Positions 7,002 through 16,288 of a DNA stretch of 64,000 nucleotides are shown here, one piece after another (position 1 is the first letter of the stretch; each line of letters starts with the position of its first letter). Origin of the DNA: Streptomyces rapamycinicus NRRL 5491 (lineage in GTDB: Bacteria > Actinomycetota > Actinomycetes > Streptomycetales > Streptomycetaceae). Under the pieces are notes generated by a model. It saw nothing but the letters and a program-made list of their open reading frames with translations. It was not told where the DNA came from and ran no database searches. The stretch is taken from assembly GCF_024298965.1 (NCBI RefSeq), contig NZ_CP085193.1, forward strand, positions 6,324,001 through 6,388,000, written 5' to 3'. The translations under genes and the position numbers were made by a program.

Positions 7002-7476
7002 GCGGAACACTCTACCCCACTTGGAGGGGTGCGCTGACACCGTCGACGGTGCATACCGGGTGCTCTGTGGGGCGCGCCACTTTATTGGCCGGGGGAGGGT
7101 CAATGTCCGGCGGAATCGAGATAAACCGGACGGGGTGCCGTGGCCGATGGCCGATGGCTGCTGGGAGTGGCTTCGGGTTTACGGCCGGTGGTCCTCGCCG
7201 GATGTGGGCTCGGGGGCGGGCGGATGGTCCGTCGCGGGCGTTTTCGGGGGAAAGTACGGGTCCTCGGGCCGAACCGGCTCCGCCGTCCATTCGGGATATG
7301 TCGGAGGATCGGGCCGGTGTGGGTCGGGAAATCCGATGCAGAAGCCGGTATTCAGGATGTCTCTAAAGCCTGGGCTCTGGTGTATTCACTAGCGCCGTAA
7401 GGCGCGCCTCTGGTGCATTTACTAGCTTCGGGGGTCGGCGCTGTCCTTTTGTTCACCTGCTTGTTACTGTCTCGCC
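7002..7476. other. Non-coding stretch between tRNA-Ser and the phospholipid operon
   Basis: About 475 bp with no convincing gene on either strand; the short frames here have poor codon bias. It contains the upstream region of tRNA-Ser on the left and, on the right, a pair of operator-like direct repeats (described separately) and the promoter region of the gene at 7477. Confidence 0.6.
7375..7426. promoter_or_regulatory. Paired 19-bp direct repeats, operator-like
   Basis: The 19-bp sequence at 7375-7393 (CTCTGGTGTATTCACTAGC) recurs at 7408-7426 with two changes. The centres are 33 bp apart, about three helical turns, and each copy is nearly palindromic (TGGTG/CACTA). The pair lies 50-100 bp before the first gene of the phospholipid operon, a good position for a repressor or activator site. 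The regulator is unknown. Confidence 0.45.
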
Positions 7477-8133
7477 ATGAATGGGCTCTACGCGCTCAAA
7501 CCGTGGTTTGCCCGCCGATTAACCCTGCTCCGGCGATGGTTGATCCGGAGCGGTGTCTCTCCGAATGCGGTCACCATTGCGGGGATACTCTGTGCAGGCG
7601 CTGCCGGGGCATCTTTTGCTGTGCTGCCCGCTCCCTGGGCGGTAGTTCCCGTGGTGGTATTTCTGACGGCTCGGTTGGCCTGCGCGAATCTCGACGGTTC
7701 CATTGCCAGGGAAACCGGGAAACAGACCCGCCTGGGCTCGCTGCTGAATGAAATTGGTGATCGAGCGGCGGATCTCCTGGTGATTCTGGGTTTTCTGCCG
7801 CATACATCGCCTTCGCTCGTACTCGGCGCGCTGCTGGCCAGTTCGGCGCCGTCATGGATCTCCATCGCCGGGGCCGCGGCCGGGGTGCGGAGAATCAACG
7901 GCGGTCCGATGGGGAAGACCGAGCGCTGCCTCGTTGTCGCGGTCGCCGCGGCGTCCGGGTGGTACACGCCCGCCGCGGTGGTGATGGTGGTCGGTTCCGG
8001 GGTGACCGCCGGTGTGCGGCTGTTTCAGGTCGTGGCCCTCTGCAACCGCCGTGACGGCGAAGGTGGTCATGTCGGCGAGAGCGGCCGTGCCGGTGAGGAT
8101 CGTGACCACGATCCTCTGAGCGGTCGGCTGTGA
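7477..8133 (+). CDS. CDP-alcohol phosphatidyltransferase family protein (YnbA-like)
   Basis: A 218-residue integral membrane enzyme predicted to join a CDP-linked lipid to an alcohol. Several hydrophobic segments (about residues 30-75, 95-125, 150-185) surround the family signature. The signature is modified: [10 protein letters not shown], then [13 protein letters not shown], so the first Asp of the classical DxxDG is Ala and the third Asp is Asn. From memory, YnbA-like proteins share the N/LDG and GxxxN pattern, so this is more likely a subfamily trait than a defect. It heads an operon: its stop overlaps the next start (GTGA at 8130-8133), and the two following genes make or use phosphatidic acid and CDP-diacylglycerol. 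The alcohol acceptor is not known. Confidence 0.82.
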   Translation: MNGLYALKPWFARRLTLLRRWLIRSGVSPNAVTIAGILCAGAAGASFAVLPAPWAVVPVVVFLTARLACANLDGSIARETGKQTRLGSLLNEIGDRAADLLVILGFLPHTSPSLVLGALLASSAPSWISIAGAAAGVRRINGGPMGKTERCLVVAVAAASGWYTPAAVVMVVGSGVTAGVRLFQVVALCNRRDGEGGHVGESGRAGEDRDHDPLSGRL

Positions 8134-8978
8134 CCCCCTTCGCGGGGCCGCTTCCGCCGGAGATGGCGCGGGCCGTGCCGCTCCTCGCCGGGACGCTCAC
8201 GGTGAGCGGCCTCGTCCTTCTCTTCGTCCGCAACGTCGAACTGCGCCGCCGCTGGCGGACCTGGTGCGTCACCGCACTGGTCGTCTGCGGGACGCTGGGC
8301 TTCGGCGCACCAGGAGCCGCCCTGTTCGCGGCCGGGCTCGCGGTGGTGGGCTCCGTCGAGTACGTGCGCCTGGTGGGCCTGCGCCGTGCTGACGGCGCCG
8401 TACTGCTGGGTGCCGGGGTACTCCTGCCCCTCATCGCCTGGCTGCGACCCGGGGTGCTCACGCTGCCCATGGCCGGCGTCCTGCTCTGCGCCGCCGCGCT
8501 GCCGGCTCTGTTGGACCAGGACGTGGCCCATGGCGCCGACCGCGTGGCCAGGACCACCTTCGGCCTCATCTGGCTGCCCGTTGCCCTCACCGGACTGGTG
8601 TCTCTGGGGGACCTCGCCATCGCGATCTGCGTCAGCGTGGCCTTCGCGGACGTGGGCGGCTGGTGCGGCGGGCGGGCACTGGGCCGCTCCGGGCCCCTGA
8701 GCCGTCCGCTGTCCGCGCTCTCACCGGCCAAGACGTGGGGCGGAGTTGTGGGCTCCGCCGCTTTTTCCGGTCTGGCGCTGTGGGCCATGGACGCCTGGAC
8801 CCCGTTGCGCTGGCTTGCCGTGCTGTGCGGTTGCGCACTGGGCGACCTGCTCGAATCCATGATCAAACGAGGTGCCGGGGTCAAGGACGCGGGCCGTTGG
8901 CTGCCCGGTTTCGGGGGGCTCCTGGATCGCATCGACTCACTTCTCGTGACCCTTCTCCTGTTGGGAGCCATGCCATGA
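8130..8978 (+). CDS. Phosphatidate cytidylyltransferase family protein (YnbB-like)
   Basis: A 282-residue polytopic membrane protein that would convert phosphatidate and CTP to CDP-diacylglycerol. The C-terminus carries the CTP_transf signature in slightly altered form: [14 protein letters not shown], then [12 protein letters not shown], with Phe where most members have His. SPAKTWGG precedes it, as in CdsA. The GTG start overlaps the previous stop and the stop overlaps the following ATG (ATGA 8975-8978), so the three genes form one coupled operon. Streptomyces chromosomes also carry a separate cdsA for bulk lipid synthesis, so this copy probably serves a dedicated lipid route with its neighbours. 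Confidence 0.85.
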   Translation: MTPFAGPLPPEMARAVPLLAGTLTVSGLVLLFVRNVELRRRWRTWCVTALVVCGTLGFGAPGAALFAAGLAVVGSVEYVRLVGLRRADGAVLLGAGVLLPLIAWLRPGVLTLPMAGVLLCAAALPALLDQDVAHGADRVARTTFGLIWLPVALTGLVSLGDLAIAICVSVAFADVGGWCGGRALGRSGPLSRPLSALSPAKTWGGVVGSAAFSGLALWAMDAWTPLRWLAVLCGCALGDLLESMIKRGAGVKDAGRWLPGFGGLLDRIDSLLVTLLLLGAMP

Positions 8979-10306
8979 CGAAGGACGCGGCGACCGGGTC
9001 GTCATTCATGGTGCGTAGCGATACGGAGGGCGATGCGCGGCCGGAGGGCGATGCGCCACCCGAGGGCGATACGCGGTCCGAGGGCGATACGCGGCCCGAG
9101 CGGCTTGTCGGCGGCGAAGCGGAGGTCCCCGGACGGCGAGCCAGGCCCGCGTTCCGACTTCTGGTGACGGCGTGGCTGCGCCGGCGGCTCTGGCGGACCG
9201 TCCTCCTCCTCACCGGTGGTCTCACGGTCAAGGGGAAGCTGCCGAAGGGCGGTTGTGTGGTGGTGGCCAACCACTCCTCGCACGCGGACACGGCGGTGCT
9301 CCTCGCCGCGCTCAGCGTCGCCCGTGCTCCCCGGGTGGCGGCAGCGGCCGACTACTGGTTCCGGAACCGGGTGCGCCGCCTGGTGTGTTCGGTCCTGGCC
9401 GCCGCCTTTCCCGTACGCCGCCACGGTGGCGGTTACTCCGACCTCCAGGCCATCGCCGGTCCCATGCTGCGCGCCGGACACGCCGTCGTCGTCTTTCCCG
9501 AGGGCACCCGGGGAGCGGGCCGCGTGGGCACGTTCCGCCGGGGCGCGGTCGACCTGGCCGTCTCCAACGGTGTGCCGGTGGTGCCCGTTGCCCTGTCCGG
9601 CACCGCGGAACTGCTGCCCAAACGCGGCCGGTTGCGTCCGCACGCCGTGCGGGTGCGGATCGGGCGGCCGCTGACGAGCCCCGACGCCGACACCGCCCGC
9701 ACGGCGGTCCTCGAACTCCTGGCCGAGATCCGGCCCCGTGACAGCCGGGTCCGGCGTCGGATCGCCCGGCTGGCGGTGTCCTGGAAGGGCCTGGGGCTGG
9801 TCGCCGCCTGGTCCTTCACCGAGGCGCTGAGCTGGCCGCTGCTGCCGGAGCTCGCGCTCGCCGTCCTGTGCGTCGCCGCGCCCAGGGCGGGGCTGCGGCT
9901 GACCGTGAGCGCCGCCGTGGCCAGCGTCGCCGGAGGTCTGGTCGCACTCGCCCTGTACTCCGGGACTTCCGTCGACCTGCCGCAGCCGCTGACCACCACC
10001 CGCATGCACACCACGGCGCAGAAGGAGATCCGGTCGGAGGGTGCCCGCGCGGTACGGCACCAGCCCGCCAGCGGTATCCCGTACAAGGTGTACGCGGCCG
10101 AGGCGGGGCGAGCCGGGGTCCCCGCGGGCGAGTGGGCGCTGCGCTCCACGGCGGCCCGGGGGGAGCGCATCGTCGGCGTCGGCCTCGTGCTCACGCTGAT
10201 CGGCGTGCTCACCCAGCGCTGGCGGCGCTTCTTCCCGCAGTACCTGATCTTCGTGGGGGTTGCCTTCATCGCGTTGTTCACGCTGGTCATCGGCTCGTGG
10301 CGGTGA
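8975..10306 (+). CDS. Lysophospholipid acyltransferase (PlsC-type) with C-terminal membrane domain
   Basis: A 443-residue protein. Residues 1-50 are a hydrophilic tail with four EGD-type repeats encoded by about 18-bp DNA repeats (9026-9100). The acyltransferase domain follows: NHSSHADT (the NHx4D catalytic motif, about residue 100) and [17 protein letters not shown] (about 175), which bind glycerol phosphate and transfer an acyl group to lysophosphatidate. After about residue 265 comes an unusual extension with hydrophobic stretches ([20 protein letters not shown] and the final 40 residues) separated by a hydrophilic domain. This part is not found in ordinary PlsC enzymes. The gene is last in a coupled operon whose two other products use phosphatidate and CDP-DAG, so it likely supplies their substrate. 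Confidence 0.83.
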   Translation: MTKDAATGSSFMVRSDTEGDARPEGDAPPEGDTRSEGDTRPERLVGGEAEVPGRRARPAFRLLVTAWLRRRLWRTVLLLTGGLTVKGKLPKGGCVVVANHSSHADTAVLLAALSVARAPRVAAAADYWFRNRVRRLVCSVLAAAFPVRRHGGGYSDLQAIAGPMLRAGHAVVVFPEGTRGAGRVGTFRRGAVDLAVSNGVPVVPVALSGTAELLPKRGRLRPHAVRVRIGRPLTSPDADTARTAVLELLAEIRPRDSRVRRRIARLAVSWKGLGLVAAWSFTEALSWPLLPELALAVLCVAAPRAGLRLTVSAAVASVAGGLVALALYSGTSVDLPQPLTTTRMHTTAQKEIRSEGARAVRHQPASGIPYKVYAAEAGRAGVPAGEWALRSTAARGERIVGVGLVLTLIGVLTQRWRRFFPQYLIFVGVAFIALFTLVIGSWR

Positions 10307-10371
10307 CCCGTACTTCCGTCGGACGGTCACCGCGCCCCCTGCCGTACGCCCTGCCGACGCGGCGTGCGCGC

Positions 10372-10506
10372 GCCGCCGGACCCGACAGCCGTGCGCGGGC
10401 CGCCGGACCCGACAGCCGTGCGCGGGCCGCCGGACCCGACAGCCGTGCGCGGGCCGCCGGACCCGACAGCCGTGCGCGGGCCGCCGGACCCGACAGCCGT
10501 GTGAGG
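10372..10506. repeat. 27-bp tandem repeat, five copies
   Basis: Five head-to-tail 27-bp units (10372, 10399, 10426, 10453, 10480), the first four identical and the last changed in its final six bases, followed by a partial sixth unit. Unit core: GGACCCGACAGCCGTGCGC. There are no spacers, so this is not a CRISPR array. It fills the gap between the PlsC gene and the MFS gene and is a likely length-variable locus. Confidence 0.9.
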
Positions 10507-10541
10507 ACGACCCCGACAGCCGTATGAGGAGCCGCGCGCCC

Positions 10542-11975
10542 ATGTCCATCCCGCCCATCCCCTCCACCCCGCAAGCGACGCCCCCGGCCGCATCCGCCCC
10601 GCCGGTAGCGGACGGAGATGCCCGCCGCATCCTGGCGCTGACCAGCCTCGGCGTGTTCATCGTCTTCCTCGACACCACAATCGTGAATGTCGCCTTCGAC
10701 ACGATCAGCACCAGCTTCGACGCCGGTATCACCCGCCTGGTGTGGGTCCTCAACGCCTACACCCTGGTCTTCGCCGCGTTCCTGATCCCGGCCGGGCAAC
10801 TGGCCGACGCCTACGGCCGCAAGCGCCTGTTCCAGATCGGTCTCATGGGCTTCGCGGTCAGCAGTGCCCTGTGCGGTCTCGCCCCCGGGCTCGGCGTCCT
10901 CATCGCTGCCCGGGCGGCCCAAGGTGTCTTCGGTGCCATCATCGTTCCGGCCTCATTGGCGCTTCTCCTGCCCGCCTTTCCCCTGGAGCGCCGGGCCACG
11001 GCGATCAGCACCTGGGGTGCCATGGCGGCCGTCGCCACCGCGATCGGCCCGACCCTGGGCGCGCTCCTGATCGAATACACCACCTGGCGCTGGGTCTTCC
11101 TGCTCAACGTCCCCGTCTGCCTGCTCACCGCGGCCTGGGGTGCCCGCCTGCTGACCGAGACCCGCGGCTCCCGGAACGGCGGCTTCCCCGACCCTCTTGG
11201 CGTCGCCATGAGCGCCGCCGCGCCCGCCTTGCTCAGCTTCGCCGTCATCTACGGGCCGCACCTGGGCTGGGACGACCCGCGTGTCCTGGCGACCGCGGTG
11301 GCCGGTGTCGTCCTGATCCCGGTGCTGATCCGCCGGTCCCGTTACGCCGCGCGGCCGGCACTCGACCTGAGCCTGTTCCGGATTCGCAACTTCCAGGCGT
11401 CCAACGTCGCCACACTGGTCTTCTCCGTGGCCTTCTTCGCCGTTCTGCTCTCCAGTCTGCTGTTCCTGCAGAACGTCTGGCACTACTCCGTGCTGAAGTC
11501 CGCACTGGCCGTCAGCCCCAGCGCACTCGTCACCGCGCTCGTGGCCCCGCTGGCCGGCCGGCTGGCCGAACGATTCGGCTACCGCCCGGTCTTCGTCGTC
11601 GGCGCCCTCTTCTACGCCGCGGGCGCCGCCGCTCTCGCCCTGCGCACCGGCGCCTCGCCGCACTGGGCCGCGCACTGGCTGCCCACCCTCGTGCTCAACG
11701 GCATCGGGGTCGGCCTGGCCCTCTCCACTCTCAACAGCGCCGCGGCGAAGGCACTGCCACCGGAGCGCTTCGGTGTCGGCACCGCCATCAACAACAGCTT
11801 CCGGCAGCTGGGCGCTCTGCTCGGCGTCAGCCTCTTCGTGGCCGTCCTGGGGACGCCGACAAGCGCGACGATCCTGGGGGACTACCACCGGGTCTGGTGG
11901 GTACTGGCCGTGATCCCTGTGATCAGCGCCGGGACGTACCTCGCCACCCATCGCGAGCGGGAAGCCGCCGGATGA
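10542..11975 (+). CDS. MFS transporter, drug exporter type (EmrB/QacA-like)
   Basis: A 477-residue permease of the DHA2 type, with about 14 hydrophobic segments. The N-terminal [13 protein letters not shown] motif is characteristic of the group, and the loop after the second helix has the GRKRLFQIG form of motif A. Such proteins use the proton gradient to export drugs or metabolites. ATG 10542 is preceded by GAGGAG at 10526-10531; the frame continues upstream through the 27-bp repeats, but that stretch has no transporter character. The gene follows the lipid operon by 235 bp and ends before the SRP RNA, so it is probably transcribed alone. The substrate cannot be predicted. Confidence 0.88.
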   Translation: MSIPPIPSTPQATPPAASAPPVADGDARRILALTSLGVFIVFLDTTIVNVAFDTISTSFDAGITRLVWVLNAYTLVFAAFLIPAGQLADAYGRKRLFQIGLMGFAVSSALCGLAPGLGVLIAARAAQGVFGAIIVPASLALLLPAFPLERRATAISTWGAMAAVATAIGPTLGALLIEYTTWRWVFLLNVPVCLLTAAWGARLLTETRGSRNGGFPDPLGVAMSAAAPALLSFAVIYGPHLGWDDPRVLATAVAGVVLIPVLIRRSRYAARPALDLSLFRIRNFQASNVATLVFSVAFFAVLLSSLLFLQNVWHYSVLKSALAVSPSALVTALVAPLAGRLAERFGYRPVFVVGALFYAAGAAALALRTGASPHWAAHWLPTLVLNGIGVGLALSTLNSAAAKALPPERFGVGTAINNSFRQLGALLGVSLFVAVLGTPTSATILGDYHRVWWVLAVIPVISAGTYLATHREREAAG

Positions 11976-12163
11976 CGCCGGAAGCCATAGCCATCGGATG
12001 ACGCCTGCCGGGGGTGCCCCACTGGCCCACTGGCTGTCGGCCGAGCCCTGGCCTACCCCAGGCCGACCCCAGGCCGAGCCCTGGCCGAATCCTGGCCAAA
12101 AACGGTCCACGACCGGAAGGGGCACCCTCGGAGTCGTTCGCACCCCGGGCCATCCGCTAAGGT

Positions 12164-12262
12164 GGGGCGCAGCCCCTCACGTGGCGCTATCTCACCGAAC
12201 TCCCCCAGGGCCGGAAGGCAGCAAGGGTAAGTGAGCTCTGGCGGGTGCGTGAGGGGCCCCTT
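12164..12262 (+). ncRNA. ffs: Signal recognition particle RNA, small bacterial type
   Basis: The region contains the hallmark GGCCGGAAGGCAGCAAGGG of the SRP RNA apical domain (GGAA tetraloop and asymmetric loop that bind Ffh). The ends pair: 12172-12181 with 12248-12257. A TAAGGT -10-like hexamer at 12158-12163 sets the start within a few bases. Location just upstream of dnaX is usual for actinobacteria. The ends are approximate. Confidence 0.9.
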
Positions 12263-12338
12263 GCGTCTTCGGGGGCCGCGGGGGTGTGGGGATGCGGGTG
12301 TGGTCCGGTTGTCGGCGGTCCCCGATATCGTCGTAAGC

Positions 12339-15002
12339 GTGTCGTCCCTCGCGCTGTACCGCCGCTACCGCCCCGAGACCTTCGCGGAGGTCATTGGGCA
12401 GGAGCATGTCACCGGCCCGCTGCAGCAGGCGCTGCGCAACAACAGGGTCAACCACGCGTATCTGTTCAGCGGTCCCCGCGGGTGTGGCAAGACGACCAGT
12501 GCGCGCATCCTGGCCCGCTGCCTGAACTGTGAGAAGGGTCCCACCCCGGCGCCGTGCGGCGAGTGCCAGTCGTGCCAGGACCTCGCGCGGAACGGGCCGG
12601 GGTCTATCGATGTGATCGAGATCGACGCCGCGTCGCACGGTGGTGTGGACGACGCCCGTGAGCTGAGGGAGAAGGCGTTCTTCGGGCCCGCGTCCAGTCG
12701 CTACAAGATCTACATCATCGATGAGGCCCATATGGTCACCTCGGCCGGGTTCAACGCCCTGCTGAAGGTGGTCGAGGAGCCCCCGGAGCACCTCAAGTTC
12801 ATCTTCGCGACCACCGAGCCGGAGAAGGTCATCGGCACGATCCGGTCGCGTACGCACCACTATCCGTTCCGGCTCGTGCCGCCCGGGACGCTCCGCGACT
12901 ATCTGGGAGAGGTCTGCGGGCGCGAGGCGATTCCGATCGAGGACGGGGTGCTTCCGCTGGTGGTGCGGGCCGGGGCCGGGTCCGTGCGGGATTCGATGTC
13001 GGTGATGGACCAGCTGCTCGCGGGCGCGGCCGACGACGGCGTGACGTATGCCATGGCGACCTCGCTGCTCGGTTATACGGACGGCTCGCTGCTGGACTCG
13101 ATCGTGGACGCCTTCGCGGCGAGCGACGGGGCGGCGGCGTTCGAGGTCGTCAACCGTGTGATCGAGGGGGGCAACGACCCCCGGCGCTTCGTCGCCGATC
13201 TGCTGGAGCGGCTGCGCGATCTGGTGATTCTCGCCGCCGTGCCGGACGCGGCGGAGAAGGGGCTCATCGACGCCCCGGCCGATGTGGTGGAGCGGATGCA
13301 GGCGCAGGCGTCGGTCTTCGGCGGCGCCGAGCTGAGCCGCGCGGCGGACCTGGTCAACGAGGGGCTTACGGAGATGCGCGGCGCCACCTCGCCGCGGCTC
13401 CAGCTGGAGCTGATCTGCGCCCGGGTGCTGCTGCCCGCCGCCTTCGACGATGAGCGGTCCGTCCAGTCGCGGCTGGAGCGGCTGGAGCGCGGGGCCCTCG
13501 CGGGTGGCCTGGGCGGCGGAGCCGGTGCAGCCGGTGCCGGTGCCGGCGGTGTCGGTGGCGGGGTCGGCGGTGGTGGCGTTGGGGGGCCCGGGCCCGCCAT
13601 GGGGTACGTACCGGGGCCCGACGCTCACGCTCCCGTCGGTCCCCCGGCCGGTGGGCCGTCCGGTCCGGCCGCCGCGCGTGCGGCCATGGCCGGGGGCGGG
13701 CCCGGTCAGGGGCCGGCCCCGGGCGGTCCGGAGAGTTCGGGGAGTGGCGAGGCGCCCGGTGGGTGGCCTGCCGGGGCGCGGCCCGCCGCGGACAGTGGCC
13801 AGGGCGCCGCCGTGGACAGTGGACAGCAGGGCGGTGCACCGGCCGCGCCCGCGGCCGACGGTGGCGGGCAGCGGCCCGGAGCGTGGCCGTCGGGTGCCCA
13901 GGCCCCGGCCGCCGAGGGCGGCGGATCGCGGCCCGGAGCCTGGCCTGCCGCCTCCGCGCCCGGCTCCGGGGCTTCCGGAGCGGGCGGACCGTCCGGTGCC
14001 GGTGCTGGTCCCGGTGGCGCGTCCGGTGCGGGCGGTGCCTCTGGTGGTGGCGGTGGACAGGGCGCCGGGGCGCCCGCCCGGCAGCCCGGCGGCTGGCCCA
14101 CGGCCACCGCGCCGGGGCAGGGTGGCGGCCCCTCCGCGCAGACACCCGCGGCGCCCTCCGCCCCGACCACCCCGAGCGCCCCGACCGCGCCTTCCGCCCC
14201 CGCCGCGGGCCCCGCGCCCTCCGCACCCGCGCCGGGCGCACCGAGCATGGCGCAGGGCGCCGTCCAGGTGCGGCAGATGTGGCCGGACATCCTTGAGGCG
14301 GTCAAGAACCGCCGCCGCTTCACCTGGATCCTGCTGAGCCAGAACGCGACGGTGTCCGGCTTCGACGGCACCACCCTCCAGCTCGGCTTCTCCAACGCGG
14401 GCGCGCGCGACAGCTTTGTGGGCGGCGGCAGCGAGGACGTCCTGCGGCAGGCGCTCCAGGACGCCATAGGGGTGCAGTGGCGGATCGAGGCGATCGTCGA
14501 CCCCTCGGGCGGCGCCGGGCAACAGGGCGGCGGCCCAGGTGGTCCGGGCGGCTTCGGCGGCGCCGGTGGTCCTGGTGGCCTCGGTGGCCAGGGCGGTCCT
14601 GGTGGCTACGGCGGGGGCAGCGGTTACGGCGGTGCCGGTGCCGGTGGCGGAGGTGCCACCGGTGGTGGCGGCTTCGGCGGCGGAAGCGGCCCCGGTTCCG
14701 GCGGTGGCTCCGGTGGTGGTTTCGGTGGCGGCGGCCAGTCCGCCCCGCCCCGCCAGTCCGCGCCCCGGCCCGCTCCCGCCTCCCCGCCCCCGGCCGCGCC
14801 CTCCGCGCCGTCCGGCTCCGCGGACGCGGGCCCGCCCCCCGAGGCGGCGGCGTACCGGGAGCCCGAGCCGCCGCGGGTCTCGATCGAGGACGACATGCCT
14901 GCCGAGGACGACCCGGACCTGGACGAGACCGCGCTGAGCGGGCACGACCTGATCGTCCGCGAGCTCGGCGCCACGGTGATCGAGGAGATCGTCAACGAGT
15001 AG
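12339..15002 (+). CDS. dnaX: DNA polymerase III subunits gamma and tau
   Basis: The clamp-loader ATPase, 887 residues. GTG 12339 is chosen because the family begins with LALYRRYRPETFAEVIGQ; longer frames would run into the SRP RNA. Walker A is GPRGCGKTTSARI (about 45), a four-Cys zinc module follows (CLNCEKG...CGECQSC, about 65-80), Walker B is IDEAHMVT (about 128) and the SRC-like sensor region has IRSRTHHY. Domain III ends near residue 385. Two very long Gly/Ala/Pro-rich tracts (about 390-640 and 745-860) flank a tau-type domain (MWPDILEAVKNRRRFTW, about 650), making the protein clearly longer than most DnaX. Conserved neighbours are ffs upstream and ybaB and recR downstream. No frameshift signal for a separate gamma form was identified by eye. 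Confidence 0.93.
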   Translation: MSSLALYRRYRPETFAEVIGQEHVTGPLQQALRNNRVNHAYLFSGPRGCGKTTSARILARCLNCEKGPTPAPCGECQSCQDLARNGPGSIDVIEIDAASHGGVDDARELREKAFFGPASSRYKIYIIDEAHMVTSAGFNALLKVVEEPPEHLKFIFATTEPEKVIGTIRSRTHHYPFRLVPPGTLRDYLGEVCGREAIPIEDGVLPLVVRAGAGSVRDSMSVMDQLLAGAADDGVTYAMATSLLGYTDGSLLDSIVDAFAASDGAAAFEVVNRVIEGGNDPRRFVADLLERLRDLVILAAVPDAAEKGLIDAPADVVERMQAQASVFGGAELSRAADLVNEGLTEMRGATSPRLQLELICARVLLPAAFDDERSVQSRLERLERGALAGGLGGGAGAAGAGAGGVGGGVGGGGVGGPGPAMGYVPGPDAHAPVGPPAGGPSGPAAARAAMAGGGPGQGPAPGGPESSGSGEAPGGWPAGARPAADSGQGAAVDSGQQGGAPAAPAADGGGQRPGAWPSGAQAPAAEGGGSRPGAWPAASAPGSGASGAGGPSGAGAGPGGASGAGGASGGGGGQGAGAPARQPGGWPTATAPGQGGGPSAQTPAAPSAPTTPSAPTAPSAPAAGPAPSAPAPGAPSMAQGAVQVRQMWPDILEAVKNRRRFTWILLSQNATVSGFDGTTLQLGFSNAGARDSFVGGGSEDVLRQALQDAIGVQWRIEAIVDPSGGAGQQGGGPGGPGGFGGAGGPGGLGGQGGPGGYGGGSGYGGAGAGGGGATGGGGFGGGSGPGSGGGSGGGFGGGGQSAPPRQSAPRPAPASPPPAAPSAPSGSADAGPPPEAAAYREPEPPRVSIEDDMPAEDDPDLDETALSGHDLIVRELGATVIEEIVNE

Positions 15003-15130
15003 GAGGCGGGGCCCCGCACCCGCGTCTCACGTCGCCGGTTCTCCTCCGTACGGCGTAGAGCAAGGCGCTCTGGGAGCACGTAGGCTCGGGCTATCGAAGA
15101 GAACGACTGTCGAGCGCCAGGAGCGAAGCA

Positions 15131-15466
15131 GTGATCCCCGGTGGTGGCCAGCCGAACATGCAGCAGTTGCTGCAGCAGGCTCAGAAGATGCAGCAGGACC
15201 TCGCCGCGGCCCAGGAGGAGCTGGCCCGCACTCACGTCGAGGGTTCCTCGGGCGGTGGCCTGGTGAAGGCGACCGTGACCGGTTCCGGTGAGTTGCAGGG
15301 CCTGGTCATCGATCCCAAGGCCGTGGATCCTGAGGACACGGAGACCCTCGCGGATCTGGTCGTCGCGGCCGTCCGTGACGCCAACCACGCCGCGCAGGAG
15401 CTCCAGCAGCAGAAGCTCGGCCCGCTCGCCCAGGGGCTGGGCGGTATGCCCGGGCTCCCGTTCTGA
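15131..15466 (+). CDS. YbaB/EbfC family nucleoid-associated protein
   Basis: A 111-residue DNA-binding protein. The N-terminus has a Gln-rich helix ([15 protein letters not shown]), and the central ITG-like strand pattern [19 protein letters not shown] is the family signature. The GTG start at 15131 has CAGGAG at 15118-15123. It lies between dnaX and recR, its usual place in actinobacteria and many other bacteria. It probably binds DNA as a dimer and helps shape the nucleoid, perhaps in connection with RecR-dependent repair. Confidence 0.92.
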   Translation: MIPGGGQPNMQQLLQQAQKMQQDLAAAQEELARTHVEGSSGGGLVKATVTGSGELQGLVIDPKAVDPEDTETLADLVVAAVRDANHAAQELQQQKLGPLAQGLGGMPGLPF

Positions 15467-15688
15467 CCTTCGGGTCCTCCGGAGACCTCGGGTTCTCCGG
15501 GGTCTCGGGTCCCCCGGGTTCTCGGGCCACCCGGGCCCGACCGTAGGAGTCGCGGCGACCGCGTAGGAGTAGGAGTTGCGGCGGCCCGGCCGCAAGAGCG
15601 TGACGCCCCCTGGCCGTGAGGGCACGGCGCAACCGAATATTCATGTGAAGTACGGCCACCGCGTGTCGGCGCGAGATTGGATGAAGGC

Positions 15689-16288
15689 GTGTACGAGGGC
15701 GTGGTCCAGGACCTCATCGACGAGTTGGGCAGGCTGCCCGGCGTCGGTCCCAAGAGCGCGCAGCGGATCGCCTTTCACATCCTGCAGGCCGAACCCACCG
15801 ATGTCCGCCGTCTCGCGCAAGCGTTGACGCAGGTCAAGGAGAAGGTGCGGTTCTGCGCTGTCTGTGGGAACGTCGCCGAGGCCGAGCAGTGCCGCGTCTG
15901 CCAGGACCCCCGTCGCGATCCCGCGATCATCTGCGTGGTCGAGGAGCCGAAGGACGTTGTCGCGATCGAGCGGACGCGTGAGTTCCGGGGCCGCTATCAC
16001 GTGCTCGGCGGGGCGATCAGCCCCATCGAGGGCGTGGGCCCGGACGATCTGCGGATCAGGGAGCTGCTCGCGCGGCTCGCGGACGGTACGGTCACCGAGC
16101 TCATCCTGGCCACCGATCCGAATCTGGAGGGCGAAGCCACCGCCACGTACCTCGCGCGCATGATCAAGCCCATGGGTTTGAAGGTCACCCGCCTGGCCAG
16201 CGGCCTCCCTGTCGGTGGAGACCTGGAGTACGCCGACGAGGTCACGCTGGGTCGTGCCTTCGAAGGGAGAAGACTTCTCGATGTCTGA
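15689..16288 (+). CDS. recR: Recombination mediator protein RecR
   Basis: A 199-residue RecR, which works with RecO and RecF to load RecA at gaps. The helix-hairpin-helix is [14 protein letters not shown] (about 10-25), the four-Cys zinc finger is FCAVCGN...CRVCQD (about 55-72) and the Toprim part begins [10 protein letters not shown] (about 77) and includes [14 protein letters not shown] 15689 gives the canonical [13 protein letters not shown] start; a TTG four codons upstream is possible but unlikely. The stop overlaps the start of the next gene by 8 bp. Confidence 0.95.
   Translation: MYEGVVQDLIDELGRLPGVGPKSAQRIAFHILQAEPTDVRRLAQALTQVKEKVRFCAVCGNVAEAEQCRVCQDPRRDPAIICVVEEPKDVVAIERTREFRGRYHVLGGAISPIEGVGPDDLRIRELLARLADGTVTELILATDPNLEGEATATYLARMIKPMGLKVTRLASGLPVGGDLEYADEVTLGRAFEGRRLLDV

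Noticed and set aside
8663..8974. Upstream extension of the PlsC-type protein
   Set aside because: It lies wholly inside the CDP-DAG synthase-like gene; ATG 8975 in the ATGA overlap is the natural start.
10372..10506. CRISPR array
   Set aside because: The 27-bp units are directly adjacent with no spacers, and no cas genes are in the window.
10260..10541. Upstream extension of the MFS transporter through the 27-bp repeats
   Set aside because: The repeat-coded CAGRRTRQP series has no counterpart in the family; ATG 10542 has a ribosome site.
12231..12338. Upstream start for DnaX
   Set aside because: It would overlap the SRP RNA, and the extra residues do not match the conserved DnaX N-terminus.
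12192..14945. 917-residue frame on the minus strand across dnaX
   Set aside because: It is the antisense shadow of the GC-rich dnaX gene: low-complexity Arg/Gly/Ala product, no ribosome site, no family motif.
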